NCBI GenBank assembly: GCA_034406715.1
Contig: CP137872.1
Coordinates: 930,001 to 994,000 of the forward strand
Direction: 5' to 3'
From: Rhodotorula mucilaginosa
Taxonomy: Eukaryota > Basidiomycota > Microbotryomycetes > Sporidiobolales > Sporidiobolaceae
Length of the DNA: 64,000 bases
How positions within the stretch are numbered: the first letter of the stretch is position 1; each line of letters begins with the position of its first letter. Positions 1 through 9,900 of this stretch are shown here, piece after piece. Made by a program: the position numbers and the translations under genes. Under the pieces are notes generated by a model. It searched no databases. It was not told where the DNA came from and saw nothing but the letters and a program-made list of their open reading frames with translations.

Positions 1-486
1 GACTTTTTGACTCCTGCTCGCAGGGAAGCGTCCCGACTTCAGCACAACTTGACGAATCCTCTTCGTCGTGATACGATCACGGTGGCACCTGGAACGTGGC
101 GGGTTGTCAGGGTCATCACCGACATCCCTGGCACCCTGCTCTTCCACTGCCACATCGTGTGGCGTAAGCACACGGTGTGGCAGAGACATCCTTCGCGACT
201 TGCCTTTGACATGTTTCTCCTCTCTGTTTTGCAGATCAAGTCCAAGGACTTCTCGGCATCCTTCTCGTTCAGCCGGAACGCGTTCAACAGCTTCAGATCC
301 CGCAAGACAACGTAAACGTAGGTCTGAGACACTTTCCCCTATTCCAAAGCGACCCGAAGCCAGATTGACTCTTCCTTTTTCCAGCTTTGCGCCGGCGGAA
401 ACATGTCCATGATCGACCCCGGGAGGAAGCGCGCCCTTCCTACGGGCCCGACTTCATATGCTCTTCCCGCTGCATCGAAAGCCTGA
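1..486 (+). CDS. Laccase (multicopper oxidase), C-terminal part; 5' end lies left of the window
   Basis: Spliced exons 43-163, 235-317 and 385-486 encode the end of the third cupredoxin domain of a laccase. Visible are the NPLRRDT strand, the copper-binding core FHCHIVWH and, ten residues after its cysteine, a leucine at the type-1 copper axial position. The protein ends in a short tail, with TGA at 484-486. Laccases oxidise phenols or metal ions at a type-1 copper and reduce oxygen at a trinuclear centre; most are secreted. Introns start GTGATC (seen in the second copy), GTAAGC and GTAGGT. The upstream two domains would be off the left edge. This is the copy that can be a complete gene, because the second copy at 2492-3188 begins mid-gene. 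Whether it is a true laccase or a ferroxidase cannot be told from this part. Confidence 0.8.
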
Positions 487-1092
487 AGAGGGAGGAAGCC
501 AGATCCCAAAATACGTTGTCTTTTCCTCCTTCTCCTTCTCTCCTCCCCTTTTCCCCACCTCTTCCCTTCCTTCACTCTCTCTCCTGTTTCCCTGCAGCTG
601 TCTTGCATTCCCACCACACTCATTTCTTCTCTTCCTCTTCGCGATAACTCTCTTCCCTCCTTTCTCTCCTGGTTTTCCTTGTCCCCTCTGTCCCTCTGTT
701 TGCCAGATGTTTTTCTCCCTGCTTGTGGAAGCCATTCGGTTCTTCAGTCCTTCGCTCTTATGGAGAGCGCAATCGTTCGCCCTCCTTCTCCCCTACTCTC
801 TTCCTCTCCAGAAGGGGGATTAGGAAACAATGCTTTTTCTCCTTCCTTCCCTTCTCCCCCTCCTCGCTTCCCTTCTCATCCTCGGCGCTTGCAGGCTTTT
901 GTGCCTACCCGTTCAAGAGAGGAAGATTGCAAGAGAATGTAGTTCTGCTCGTCGACAGCGATGGAATACAGGCAAAGTACAACAACATAGTGGAGGGGAG
1001 GGAAACGGGGCGGCTCGGAACCGAAGGGTAGGATTCTGCGAACGCGTCTGAACGCTCTCGCGCGTCGACTTCCTACAACTGGTCACAACTGG
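487..1092. other. Pyrimidine-rich convergent intergenic region (left copy)
   Basis: About 600 bases lie between the laccase stop and the pterin dehydratase stop. The first 400 bases are strongly CT-rich on the plus strand, with runs of CCTTCTCC type. Several open frames cross it on both strands, but they are low-complexity Ser/Pro/Leu or Lys/Glu strings and I do not regard them as genes. It most likely holds the two 3' UTRs. The same stretch recurs at 3189-3794. Confidence 0.6.
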
Positions 1093-1596
1093 TCACACCT
1101 GCTGGTCGCCCGCGAGTTGCTCGATACGTTCCGCCAGTTTGACGTCGAGGGCGGTCAGGCAGTTTCCTTGATCATGCGTCGTGAGCGCGATCGAGACGCG
1201 GTTGTAGACGTTGGACCATTCTGGGTGGTGCTGCATGATTCGTACAAGGTCAATAGGAGCTCAACGGTGCTATATTCGCAGACCACACGGAAGATGGAGA
1301 GGGAGAAAGAGATGACGGCACAGACGCACGTTGAGTTTCTCTGCCCAGATGGCGACCCGGCTCATGAAACCCCACGCCTCGACAAAGTTCTTGAACTTGT
1401 AGTCCCGCAGTAGCTTTTGTGTGGACCCCTCGGCAGCTTCTGGAGAGACAGACCAGCCCTTTTCCCGAAGAGCCTGGAGCGATTCCGGCGTTGCGAGTTC
1501 CTTCCGGAGAGCGGCGTTCGAGGTCGTGGCCATGTTCCTGAGAGTCGTGGATACGTGGGTAGCAGCTCGGAGGCCCAGGCGAGCGCTTGAGAGCAT
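1093..1596 (-). CDS. Pterin-4a-carbinolamine dehydratase, copy A
   Basis: Exons complement(1330-1596) and complement(1093-1230) give 134 residues. The protein carries the family core [17 protein letters not shown] followed across the intron by [10 protein letters not shown] and LTTHD; the paired histidines and the following Pro-Glu-Trp are the active-site signature. The family dehydrates 4a-hydroxytetrahydropterin, recycling the cofactor of aromatic amino-acid hydroxylases. Family members are about 100 residues. The extra 30 N-terminal residues are rich in Arg, Ser and Ala and look like a mitochondrial presequence, and a second in-frame Met at residue 22 could give a cytosolic form. It differs from copy B (3795-4298) at five residues by my count: L9F, N21T, R44C, T59A and a Cys/Arg change in exon 2. 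Both copies are open throughout. Confidence 0.9.
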
Positions 1597-1891
1597 CTGC
1601 GGCTTGGGAGCGAGAAGGAGAGATGAGAAAAGAGAGGAGCCGAATGGCGGAGCCGACAGGAGAAAAAGTTCTGGTGCGTACTTGACCTGCTATGCACGAG
1701 TGCAGATTGATTCTAGACCTAAGCTGCTCTTTGGATTGCCGCTTCGCATCCGACTTGATTGACCGAGATGTGCGACACTGGTCCGGAGCTTCGCGTATTC
1801 ATGAGCGCATGAGCAGAACCGTTTCCGCCACTTCCTCAGCCGACGCAGACCCGATAAATCTCTAGATGTGATGCAGCCGCGACGCTGAAGA

Positions 1892-2490
1892 CTACTCCAC
1901 CAAGATGGCCTTGTGGGCACTCTTGCCAGCCTTGAGGACCAGCAACCTCCCATCGAGCAGGTCTCCTTCGCCGACCATGCGCTGGTGACTCTTGGGCGGG
2001 ATCTTTTGACCGTTCACTTGAATCGTTCCAGCTTCGATCGCCTTTCGAGCTTGGGCTAGAGGGTCCGCGAGAGAGTCAGCTTGGCAGTCATGGGAACACC
2101 AGATGGACGCAGACGCACTCTTGGACGAGACGAGTCCGCTCGCCAGAACAGCCTTCTCAAGGTGCTGACCCACGACCGCCTCGCGCCGTAACCGGGTCAG
2201 CATCGACGGTATCGCCGACTTGTACTTGGTCGAAGACGAGGCGGTGCCGTCGAGGGCCGTGATCACTTCAGGCGTGACGAGTTCAGCGAGGTCGGTTCCG
2301 TAAAAGACAGAGGTCGCAGCCAGCGCTTGGTTGAGACCCTCGGCTGCCCCGGGAGATGCTTGGTCAGGCCGCAGTTCAAAGAGATTTGTCTCGAGAGAAT
2401 AGCGATCTCACCTCCGTGGGTCAGCTCAGTCGCCTCGGCCGCGAGAATCTTTTGCGCGATCCGAGATTTCGGGTTTCGGGTTCGCCTGTC
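1892..2490 (-). pseudogene. Truncated mitochondrial TyrRS, C-terminal exons only
   Basis: This is the left duplicate of the 3' end of the TyrRS gene at 4595-6577. It keeps the counterparts of exon 8 (about 1892-2055), exon 7 (about 2119-2343) and exon 6 (from about 2412), encoding only the C-terminal helical and S4 RNA-binding region. The catalytic Rossmann fold, its HVGN motif and the KFGKS loop are absent. At about 2478-2490 the sequence runs into laccase coding sequence on the other strand. The remaining frame is mostly intact, which fits a young duplication. It has no promoter of its own and is probably inert, unless read through from the laccase fragment side. Confidence 0.85.
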
Positions 2491-2491
2491 G

Positions 2492-3188
2492 TAGATGGTT
2501 CAGGTCAATAGGCTTCAAATGCAACAACTCAAGGCAAAATTCCGTCCTTGAAGTCATCGATCTCGTCATTCAGAACATCGCCGGTGCCGACCACCCGTTC
2601 CACCTTCACAACAGTCCGATGTTTGTCCTCTCGAGCGGACCTGGCGTGATCTCCCCCGAGTCTGTTTCGCTCTTCACTATCCTTGATCTATCGATTCGAG
2701 CTGACTTTTTGACTCCTGCTCGCAGGGAAGCGTCCCGACTTCAGCACAACTTGACGAATCCTCTTCGTCGTGATACGATCACGGTGGCACCTGGAACGTG
2801 GCGGGTTGTCAGGGTCATCACCGACATCCCTGGCACCCTGCTCTTCCACTGCCACATCGTGTGGCGTAAGCACACGGTGTGGCAGAGACATCCTTCGCGA
2901 CTTGCCTTTGACATGTTTCTCCTCTCTGTTTTGCAGATCAAGTCCAAGGACTTCTCGGCATCCTTCTCGTTCAGCCGGAACGCGTTCAACAGCTTCAGAT
3001 CCCGCAAGACAACGTAAACGTAGGTCTGAGACACTTTCCCCTATTCCAAAGCGACCCGAAGCCAGATTGACACTTCCTTTTTCCAGCTTTGCGCCGGCGG
3101 AAACATGTCCATGATCGACCCCGGGAGGAAGCGCGCCCTTCCTACGGGCCCGACTTCATATGCTCTTCCCGCTGCATCGAAAGCCTGA
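2492..3188 (+). pseudogene. 5'-truncated laccase fragment, right copy
   Basis: The second copy of the laccase 3' part starts at the duplication junction. Exons run from about 2492-2645, then 2745-2865, 2937-3019 and 3087-3188. The first exon encodes the HPFHLH copper-ligand strand, which is the part of domain 3 lost off the left edge in copy one. Domains 1 and 2 are missing and TyrRS sequence lies directly upstream, so this cannot encode a working oxidase. The family usually has HPFHLHGH; here HPFHLHNS is seen. Sequence downstream is almost identical to the left copy. Confidence 0.85.
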
Positions 3189-3794
3189 AGAGGGAGGAAG
3201 CCAGATCCCAAAATACGTTGTCTTTTCCTCCTTCTCCTTCTCTCCTCCCCTTTTCCCCACCTCTTCCCTTCCTTCACTCTCTCTCCTGTTTCCCTGCAGC
3301 TGTCTTGCATTCCCACCACACTCATTTCTTCTCTTCCTCTTCGCGATAACTCTCTTCCCTCCTTTCTCTCCTGGTTTTCCTTGTCCCCTCTGTCCCTCTG
3401 TTTGCCAGATGTTTTTCTCCCTGCTTGTGGAAGCCATTCGGTTCTTCAGTCCTTCGCTCTTATGGAGAGCGCAATCGTTCGCCCTCCTTCTCCCCTACTC
3501 TCTTCCTCTCCAGAAGGGGGATTAGGAAACAATGCTTTTTCTCCTTCCTTCCCTTCTCCCCCTCCTCGCTTCCCTTCTCATCCTCGGCGCTTGCAGGCTT
3601 TTGTGCCTACCCGTTCAAGAGAGGAAGATTGCAAGAGAATGTAGTCCTGCTCGTCGACGGCGATGGAATACGGGCAAAGTACAACAACATCATGGAGGGG
3701 TGGGAAAAGGGGCGGCTCGGAATCGAAGGGTAGGATTCTGCGGACGAGTCTGAACGCTCTCGCGCGTCGAATTCCCACAACTGGTCACAACTGA
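3189..3794. other. Pyrimidine-rich convergent intergenic region (right copy)
   Basis: This is the right duplicate of 487-1092. It is nearly identical to it up to about 3640 and clearly more diverged over the last 150 bases. I see no supported gene. Confidence 0.6.
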
Positions 3795-4298
3795 TCACAC
3801 CTGCTGGTCGCCCGCGAGTTGCTCGATACGTTCCGCCAGCTTGACGTCGAGGGCGGTCAGGCGGTTTCCTTGATCATGCGTCGTGAGCGCGATCGAGACG
3901 CGGTTGTAGACGTTGGACCATTCTGGGTGGTGCTGCATGATTCGTACAAGGTCAATAGGAGCTCAACGGTGCTATATTCGCAGACCACACGGAAGATGGA
4001 GAGGGAGAAAGAGATGACGGCACAGACGCACGTTTAGTTTCTCTGCCCAGATGGCGACTCGGCTCATGAAACCCCACGCCTCGACAAAATTCTTGAACTT
4101 GTAGTCCCGCAGTAGCTTTTGTGCGGACCCCTCGGCAGCTTCTGGAGAAACAGACCAGCCCTTTTCGCAAAGAGCCTGGAGCGATTCCGGCGTCGCGAGT
4201 TCTTTCCGGAGAGCGGCGTTCGAGGTCGTGGCCATGGTCCTGAGAGTCGTGGATACGTGGGTAGCAGCTCGGAAGCCCAGGCGAGCGCTCGAGAGCAT
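3795..4298 (-). CDS. Pterin-4a-carbinolamine dehydratase, copy B
   Basis: Exons complement(4032-4298) and complement(3795-3932) again give 134 residues with the same intron position (between LN and HHPEW) and the same HHPEW catalytic signature. Like copy A it starts with a 21-residue basic leader that could target mitochondria, followed by Met22. The residue changes against copy A do not touch the histidine pair. It lies tail to tail with the laccase fragment and head to tail with the complete TyrRS gene, the arrangement expected before duplication. Which copy is ancestral cannot be told from this window. Confidence 0.9.
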
Positions 4299-4594
4299 CT
4301 GCGGCTTGGGAGCGAGAAGGAGAGATGAGAAAAGAGAGGAGCCGAATGGCGGAGCCGACAGGAGAAAAAGTTCTGGTGCGTGCTTGATCTGCTATGCACG
4401 AGTGCAGATTGATTCTAGACCTAAGCTGCTCTTTGGATTGCCGCTTCGCATCCGACTTGATTGACCGAGATGTGCGACACTGGTCCGGAGCTTCGCGTAT
4501 TCATGAGCGCATGAGCAGAACCGTTTCCGCCACTTCCTCAGCCGACGCAGACCCCGATAGATCTCTAGATGTGATGCAGCCGCGACGCTGAAGA

Positions 4595-6577
4595 CTACTC
4601 TACCAAGATGGCCTTGTGAGCACTCTTGCCAGCTTTGAGGACCAGGAACCTCTCATCGAGCAGATCTGCTGCGCCAACCATGCGCTGGTGACTCTTGGGG
4701 GGGATCTTTTGACCGTTGACTTGAATCGTTCCAGCTTCGATCGCCTTTCGAGCTTGGGCTAGAGGGTCCGCGAGAGAGTCAGCTTGGCAGCCATGGAAAC
4801 ACCAGAAGGACGCAGACGCACTCTTGGACGAGACGAGTCCGCTCGCCAAAACAGCCTTCTCAAGGTGCTGACCCACGACCGCCTCGCGCGGTAACCGGGT
4901 CAGCATCGACGGTATCGCCGACTTGTACTTGGTCGAAGACGAGGCGGCGCCGTCGAGGGCCGTGATCACTTCAGGCGTGACGAGTTCAGCGAGGTCGGTT
5001 CCGTAAAAGACAGAGGTCGCAGCCAGCGCTTGGTTGAGACCCTCGGCTGCCCCGGGAGATGCTTGGTCAGGCCGCAGTTCAAAGAGATTCGTCTCAAAAA
5101 GAATAGCGATCTCACCTCCGTGGCACAGCTCAGTCGCCTCGGCCGCGAGAATCTTTTGTGCAATCCGAGATTTCGGGTTCGCCTGTTTGGTCGGGGGCAA
5201 ACCGGTCCGTAAAGTGGCCGCTCAGGTGTCCAGAAATTGTAGGTCGCACCTTGTGATCCTGCATGATCCCTTCGAGCTCGACGACACGAATGAACGTAAA
5301 GATGCGCAGGTATTTCTCGACCTCCTCGTCCGCCGTTCGCAGGAAGAACTGCAGAGAGAACAGAAGTCAGTCTCAAAGTTTACAGCAGTGGTCCACACGT
5401 CCTGAAGACGTACCTGATACAGCTCGAACGGCGAAGTCATCGTCGGGTCGAGCCAGATGGCATTGCCGGCGCTCTTGCCAAACTTTTCGCCCGACGCGGT
5501 CGTGAGGAGCGGAAAGGTCAAGCCGAATGCCGGATCCTCCTTGCCACCTTCTGCTCCGTCGACCGGCTCGCCACCCGAAGTCCCTTCTTCAGTCGCGTGG
5601 TTGGACCTCCGGATGAGGTCGATGCCGGACATAATGTTGCCCAGTTGATCGGATCCGCCGAGCTGCATAGTGCAACCGAGGTCTCGGTGCAGGCGGAGAA
5701 AGTCGTAGGCCTGCAGTAGCTGGTACGAAAACTCGGTGAAGGAGATGCCGGACGACGAGTCGAGTCGAGACTTGACACTGCGAGGGGTTTCGGCGCCCAG
5801 GTCAGCAGTCGGCGATTGTTGGAGAGAATGTCTCCGGCTCACCTTTCTCTCGACAGCATCGTCGACACCCGCGCCATCTTGCCGATCGTGCTCAAGAACT
5901 CCAACAGGCTGACTCCCCCCGTCCAGTCCAGGTTGTTGACGATCCGGACCGAACCTTCAGCCACCAAAGTTCCTCCCTGCGCTGTCCCGTCCCGCCTGCG
6001 AGTTCTTGACTGGGCGAACGCGACGCCTCGGTCGAGAAAGGCGGTGAGCTGTGCGCTGATACCTTGGACGTTGGCTTGCAAGGTCTCTGGCGCGAGGGCG
6101 TTCCGTTCCGTCGACCGACCGGAAGGGTCTCCGATCGCACCGGTTGCTCCGCCAATCTGCGGCAATCCGGATCAGCGCTTTTCCAGCAAAGATGACGACG
6201 CCCACAGTGACTCACCAGCGCCACTGCGTTGTGCCCGTAGAGTCGGAAATGTAGCAAGCCGATGAGGGCGAGCAGATTGCCGACATGGAGAGAGCGAGCC
6301 GAAGGGTCGACGCCCAAGTATACCGTCATCGGCTTCTCGACGTGTTGCCGCGCGGCCCGGCTGCTCGAGATAATCTGTCAGCGCAGCTCTCCCTCGGTGT
6401 GAACAGACTCCTCAGGCACCTGGTGAGTTCCGAGAGCATCCCTCGCTGTTCGAGTTCGCGGACGACATTCCGACTGGCGCGAGTCGACGCAAAAGTCCGC
6501 GCGGCCTGCCGAGACGGGAGATTCGCTCGGTAAGAGCTCAGCAGCGAGCGCAGGAGCGCTGTCCTGCAGTGCAACAT
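4595..6577 (-). CDS. Mitochondrial tyrosyl-tRNA synthetase
   Basis: Eight exons, complement of 4595-4758, 4822-5046, 5116-5182, 5250-5348, 5414-5777, 5843-6156, 6216-6360 and 6420-6577, give 511 residues. The protein charges mitochondrial tRNA-Tyr. An Arg/Ser-rich leader of about 30 residues is the likely import signal. The class I HIGH-type motif is [12 protein letters not shown], followed by [12 protein letters not shown]. Next come the tyrosine-pocket region QLLQAYDF and GGSDQLGNI, and the KMSKS-type loop KFGKSAGN. The last exons encode an S4 domain ([19 protein letters not shown]). All introns are GT-AG and keep frame. The start was chosen as the first ATG before the leader. The organisation is bacterial/mitochondrial in type, not cytosolic. 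Confidence 0.92.
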
Positions 6578-6953
6578 GGCAGCCAAGTGGACGGTCGAAA
6601 GCCAAAAGTCGTCGCTCGGGTCTCTCTTCTCCACCACAACCCACTGCGATCCTTGCTTGGGCTCTGCGGACCGTGTATCTAGCTTGGATCTGTGCTATCC
6701 AGGGGCCTGTCGTGCTCGCAGCTTCCGCCCCGTCGTTTCTCGCGGATTCGGGTGTTCGTTCAACCCCGCCTCCGCCTTTTTTTTTGTACGTTCTGCGTCC
6801 GCCGGAGCTGCTCGACCCTTTCCTGGACGACATTGAGGTACTCGGTGAGCCTGTACTGCTATATGGACTCGCTTCCGAATGCCTGCGCTCACTTTCATGC
6901 TTGACAGGTTGCCGAGGCGAGCCGGACCGGGGCCCGAAGCTGGCCTGCCGTTG
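6578..6953. promoter_or_regulatory. Divergent promoter region, TyrRS / RdRP
   Basis: This is a 376-base head-to-head gap. On the plus strand 6845-6907 has the form of an intron (GTGAGC donor, TTGACAG acceptor) and would be a 5' UTR intron of the RdRP. Upstream of it the RdRP frame meets a stop, which supports the ATG at 6954 as the start. No TATA box is evident. Confidence 0.45.
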
Positions 6954-9900
6954 ATGAACGCTCCTCAGACCCCCTCGCGGCCGAGACACGTCCAGCTCGA
7001 CCCGGCGACACTCAGACCGTCAAAGCCTGCGTCGGCGCGGAAGGGCGACCCGGCAAAAGGACGGAACGATGCGGTCGCGACGCCGCTTCCTACGAACCTG
7101 CCAGCTACCAAGGGCAACACCGGACCGTTCACCTCGGACATTCCGCCGAGTCGGCCAGCACGGACGAACTCGTTTCCTGCCAAGAATGGAGCCGGTCAAG
7201 GGTGGAAAGTGGAGAATGATCGTGAGTACCGCACGGATGGCCTTTTGCCGACACATTTTTTCGCTCACACTGCATGCCCCGACTTCGCAGACAACGTCAT
7301 TGTCGAGGCTAGTCACCATCTCCGCAAGATGCAAGCGCACTGCAGCTGGCTTCACCTCTTCGAGCACGCGCGCTGGCTGCACGCCGGACTCTCGGCAAGT
7401 CCCGCCCGCTTGTGTTCCCGCGCGCGCGACATTCCTGCTCACGCGTCGCTCGCGTACAGCTATCAAAGATCCGCTGGCCCGACTATCCCTATCAAGTCAA
7501 GGATGGAGTCGAATTCGCGCATCTCGAACGAATGCACGACTACCTGATCTCGCTCGGCGATGTGGCTGTTCGCCGACCGGATCAGAGTCTCTGGACCGAG
7601 ATCCCCTACTGCGAGTCCCGCGCCGAACTCGACGCGGCATTCAAGCTCGGGACGATCCATTTCGGCGGTCGTCTGTCCGTCGGCGAGAAGGACAGCAAGA
7701 ACAAGCTCTTCTTCAAACTCGTTCCGCCCTGCGCCGGCATGGGCTCGGCCCTGTATCGTCGCTTCGGCAGCGACCGCTTCTTCGTACGTCACAGACCCTC
7801 ACCTCTTTATATCCGCATCCTGGCTGACTCGAAACCCTCCTCCTAGCGCATCAACTTGGACGACGACGTCGTGAGACAAGCAGGACGACCTCTGGACGCG
7901 TCCAACCCAACGCAGGACGCGATTCGCGAGCAAGTCGAGTCGTTCTTCCGCCATCCGCTCTTCCTCTTTGGGCGCAGGTATCGACCGTTCTGCTGGAAAG
8001 ACGGAGCCGCCGTGTTCTGGGCGGAAGAAGGTCCCGGTCTCGAAACCATCTCGCTCGTCGACTTTGCTCAGAGGGTGAGCGCGCATCGTTACTCATGGCG
8101 AAGGAGCGCCGGATCTCTGAAGCAGTTCCTCCACAGTACCTGGACGTCGAGCTCAACGGCGGCATGACCGTCGCCAAGTACGCCGCCCGGTTCGAACTCG
8201 GTTTGACGACGACTGTGCGTTCAGCTCTCCTCGCTTCTCGAGCCGCCGCGCAAGTGCTGATCAAAAGGCCCACACAGACTCCGACCGTAACCTTTCCTCG
8301 CAACAAGGTCTTGCGGACTCCGGATCTCAACTCGGACACGCTCAAAATGTCGATCCCGGCTATGCGCATCATCTGCGGTCGCTTCGTCGAAAAGTACTCG
8401 AATTCTGCCGAACTCGACATCGCCGAGCTCCTGCCCGATAATTACCTGCCGAGCTGTATCCGCGGAACTGTGCAGCTGTACGCGGCCAGTCCACCCGTCA
8501 ACATGGTCTGGCAACTCGACTACAACTCGGACGAGACGTTGGCCGAACCCGAGATCCAGCTGCGACCCTGTGGACCGACGCGGACAACCGTTGCGAGGCC
8601 GATCCTCAAGTTCCAGCTTACGAGGAAAGACGGTGCTACGCTCGAAGTGCGAGTGCCGGACAAGCTTAAAGCGGTCTGGATTGATGGTGCTCCTGTCCGA
8701 GAGGAGGAAGTGGTCATGACCGACGGATGCTCCTTGATGAGTCCAGCGGTGAGCAGTGCGCTTCTTTGATAGACTCATTCGCATCTGACTGACTCTTGCG
8801 CCCATAACCGGCTATGTCTATCTTGGCCGAGAAGCTCGCCGCCTCGCGCAGAAGCTCGGATCTCAAGCCTGCCATTCCCGCTGTCGCGCAAGGCCGGATT
8901 GGATCGGGAAAAGGTACGCAGTCGTGATGACGCACGGTCGAGCGATTGCGCCTGTCTTACAGTGGGTGCTGCTTTCGCAGGGGTCTGGACGATCGCGCCT
9001 CGGACGTCCTGGGCTGGACCCAAGGACGTCTGGATCGAGGTCCGAGACAGCCAGTTCAAGTTCAACGACGCGCAGACGAGCGAGTTCGTCTTTGAGCTGC
9101 ACAGCGTTCCGAGCGGGGGTCGGACGAGCGCCAAGCTGGGCAAGCAGATGTCCGAAGTGCTCGTGTACTGTGGCGTCCCGGCGAGTGCGCTTCGGGCTAT
9201 GTTCAAGCAGCAAATCGCTGATGGTGCGTTTCAGCTTCGATACGGACTGTGCAAAGATGCTAATCTCCCTGTCCGAGCAGGACAAGAGGCCTTCCGCAAC
9301 TTCTCCTCGCCCGCCGCGTTACTGTACCACGTCGAAAAGTCATGCGGCATCCTGGAGGACCGGACCATGAAGGCTCGGCTCTCGAACGATGCTAGCGCCC
9401 TCAAGCTCCTCACGAACGGCTACTCGACTGCGCAAGATTGGGGCGACGACGATGCGCCGGTGACGGATGAGCAAGAGTCGGTCGGGTTTGTCCACGATCG
9501 ACGAATCGATCCGTCCTCGGGGGCGCCCAACGTCGTCGCCGAGGTCGTGGTTGAAATACTTGTAAGCACAAGCAGGCCTCGTCACCGTTAAGCCGGCTCC
9601 TGCTGAAGACTATCCGCTCGACAGCAAGCCGGCTTTGATCCGCGCGAAAGCCCGCATCTTGCCGACAAGGTGCACAAGCTGGCCGAACGCGCGCTCGACC
9701 GGATTAGCTTCAAGATCGAGGACGAGTACTCGCGTACCGCATTCGTCATCGCAGACCATGTGAGCCATCAATGCGGGCGCGCCAAAGGAGAATAGCTCAC
9801 CGTTTTTCGCACATAGCTCGGGCTTCTCGAGGAAGGCGAGTTCTTCTTCCAGACTCGTGAGCCGCTACCCGATCCGTCGGGCTTCGGAGAAGTCGCGGTC

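Larger units (their letters stand above)
1..5192. repeat. Tandem segmental duplication, unit about 2.7 kb
   Basis: Positions 1 to about 2490 repeat at 2703 to about 5190 with an offset of 2702-2704 bases. The right unit also carries 2491-2702, whose counterpart in the left unit would lie off the window. Gene order in each unit is laccase 3' part (+), pterin dehydratase (-), TyrRS 3' part (-). The outer breakpoints cut laccase and TyrRS coding sequence, so the junction near 2490 joins TyrRS exon 6 to a laccase exon. The first 940 bases of the units differ at about one position; the next 160 bases differ at about 12, and the rest at a few percent. Confidence 0.95.

Noticed and set aside
830-1051. 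A 73-codon plus-strand frame with a signal-peptide-like start, present in both duplicate units
   Set aside because: It begins in a CT-rich tract that yields Leu/Pro/Ser strings by composition alone, its C-terminal half differs freely between copies, and it lies between two convergent 3' ends.
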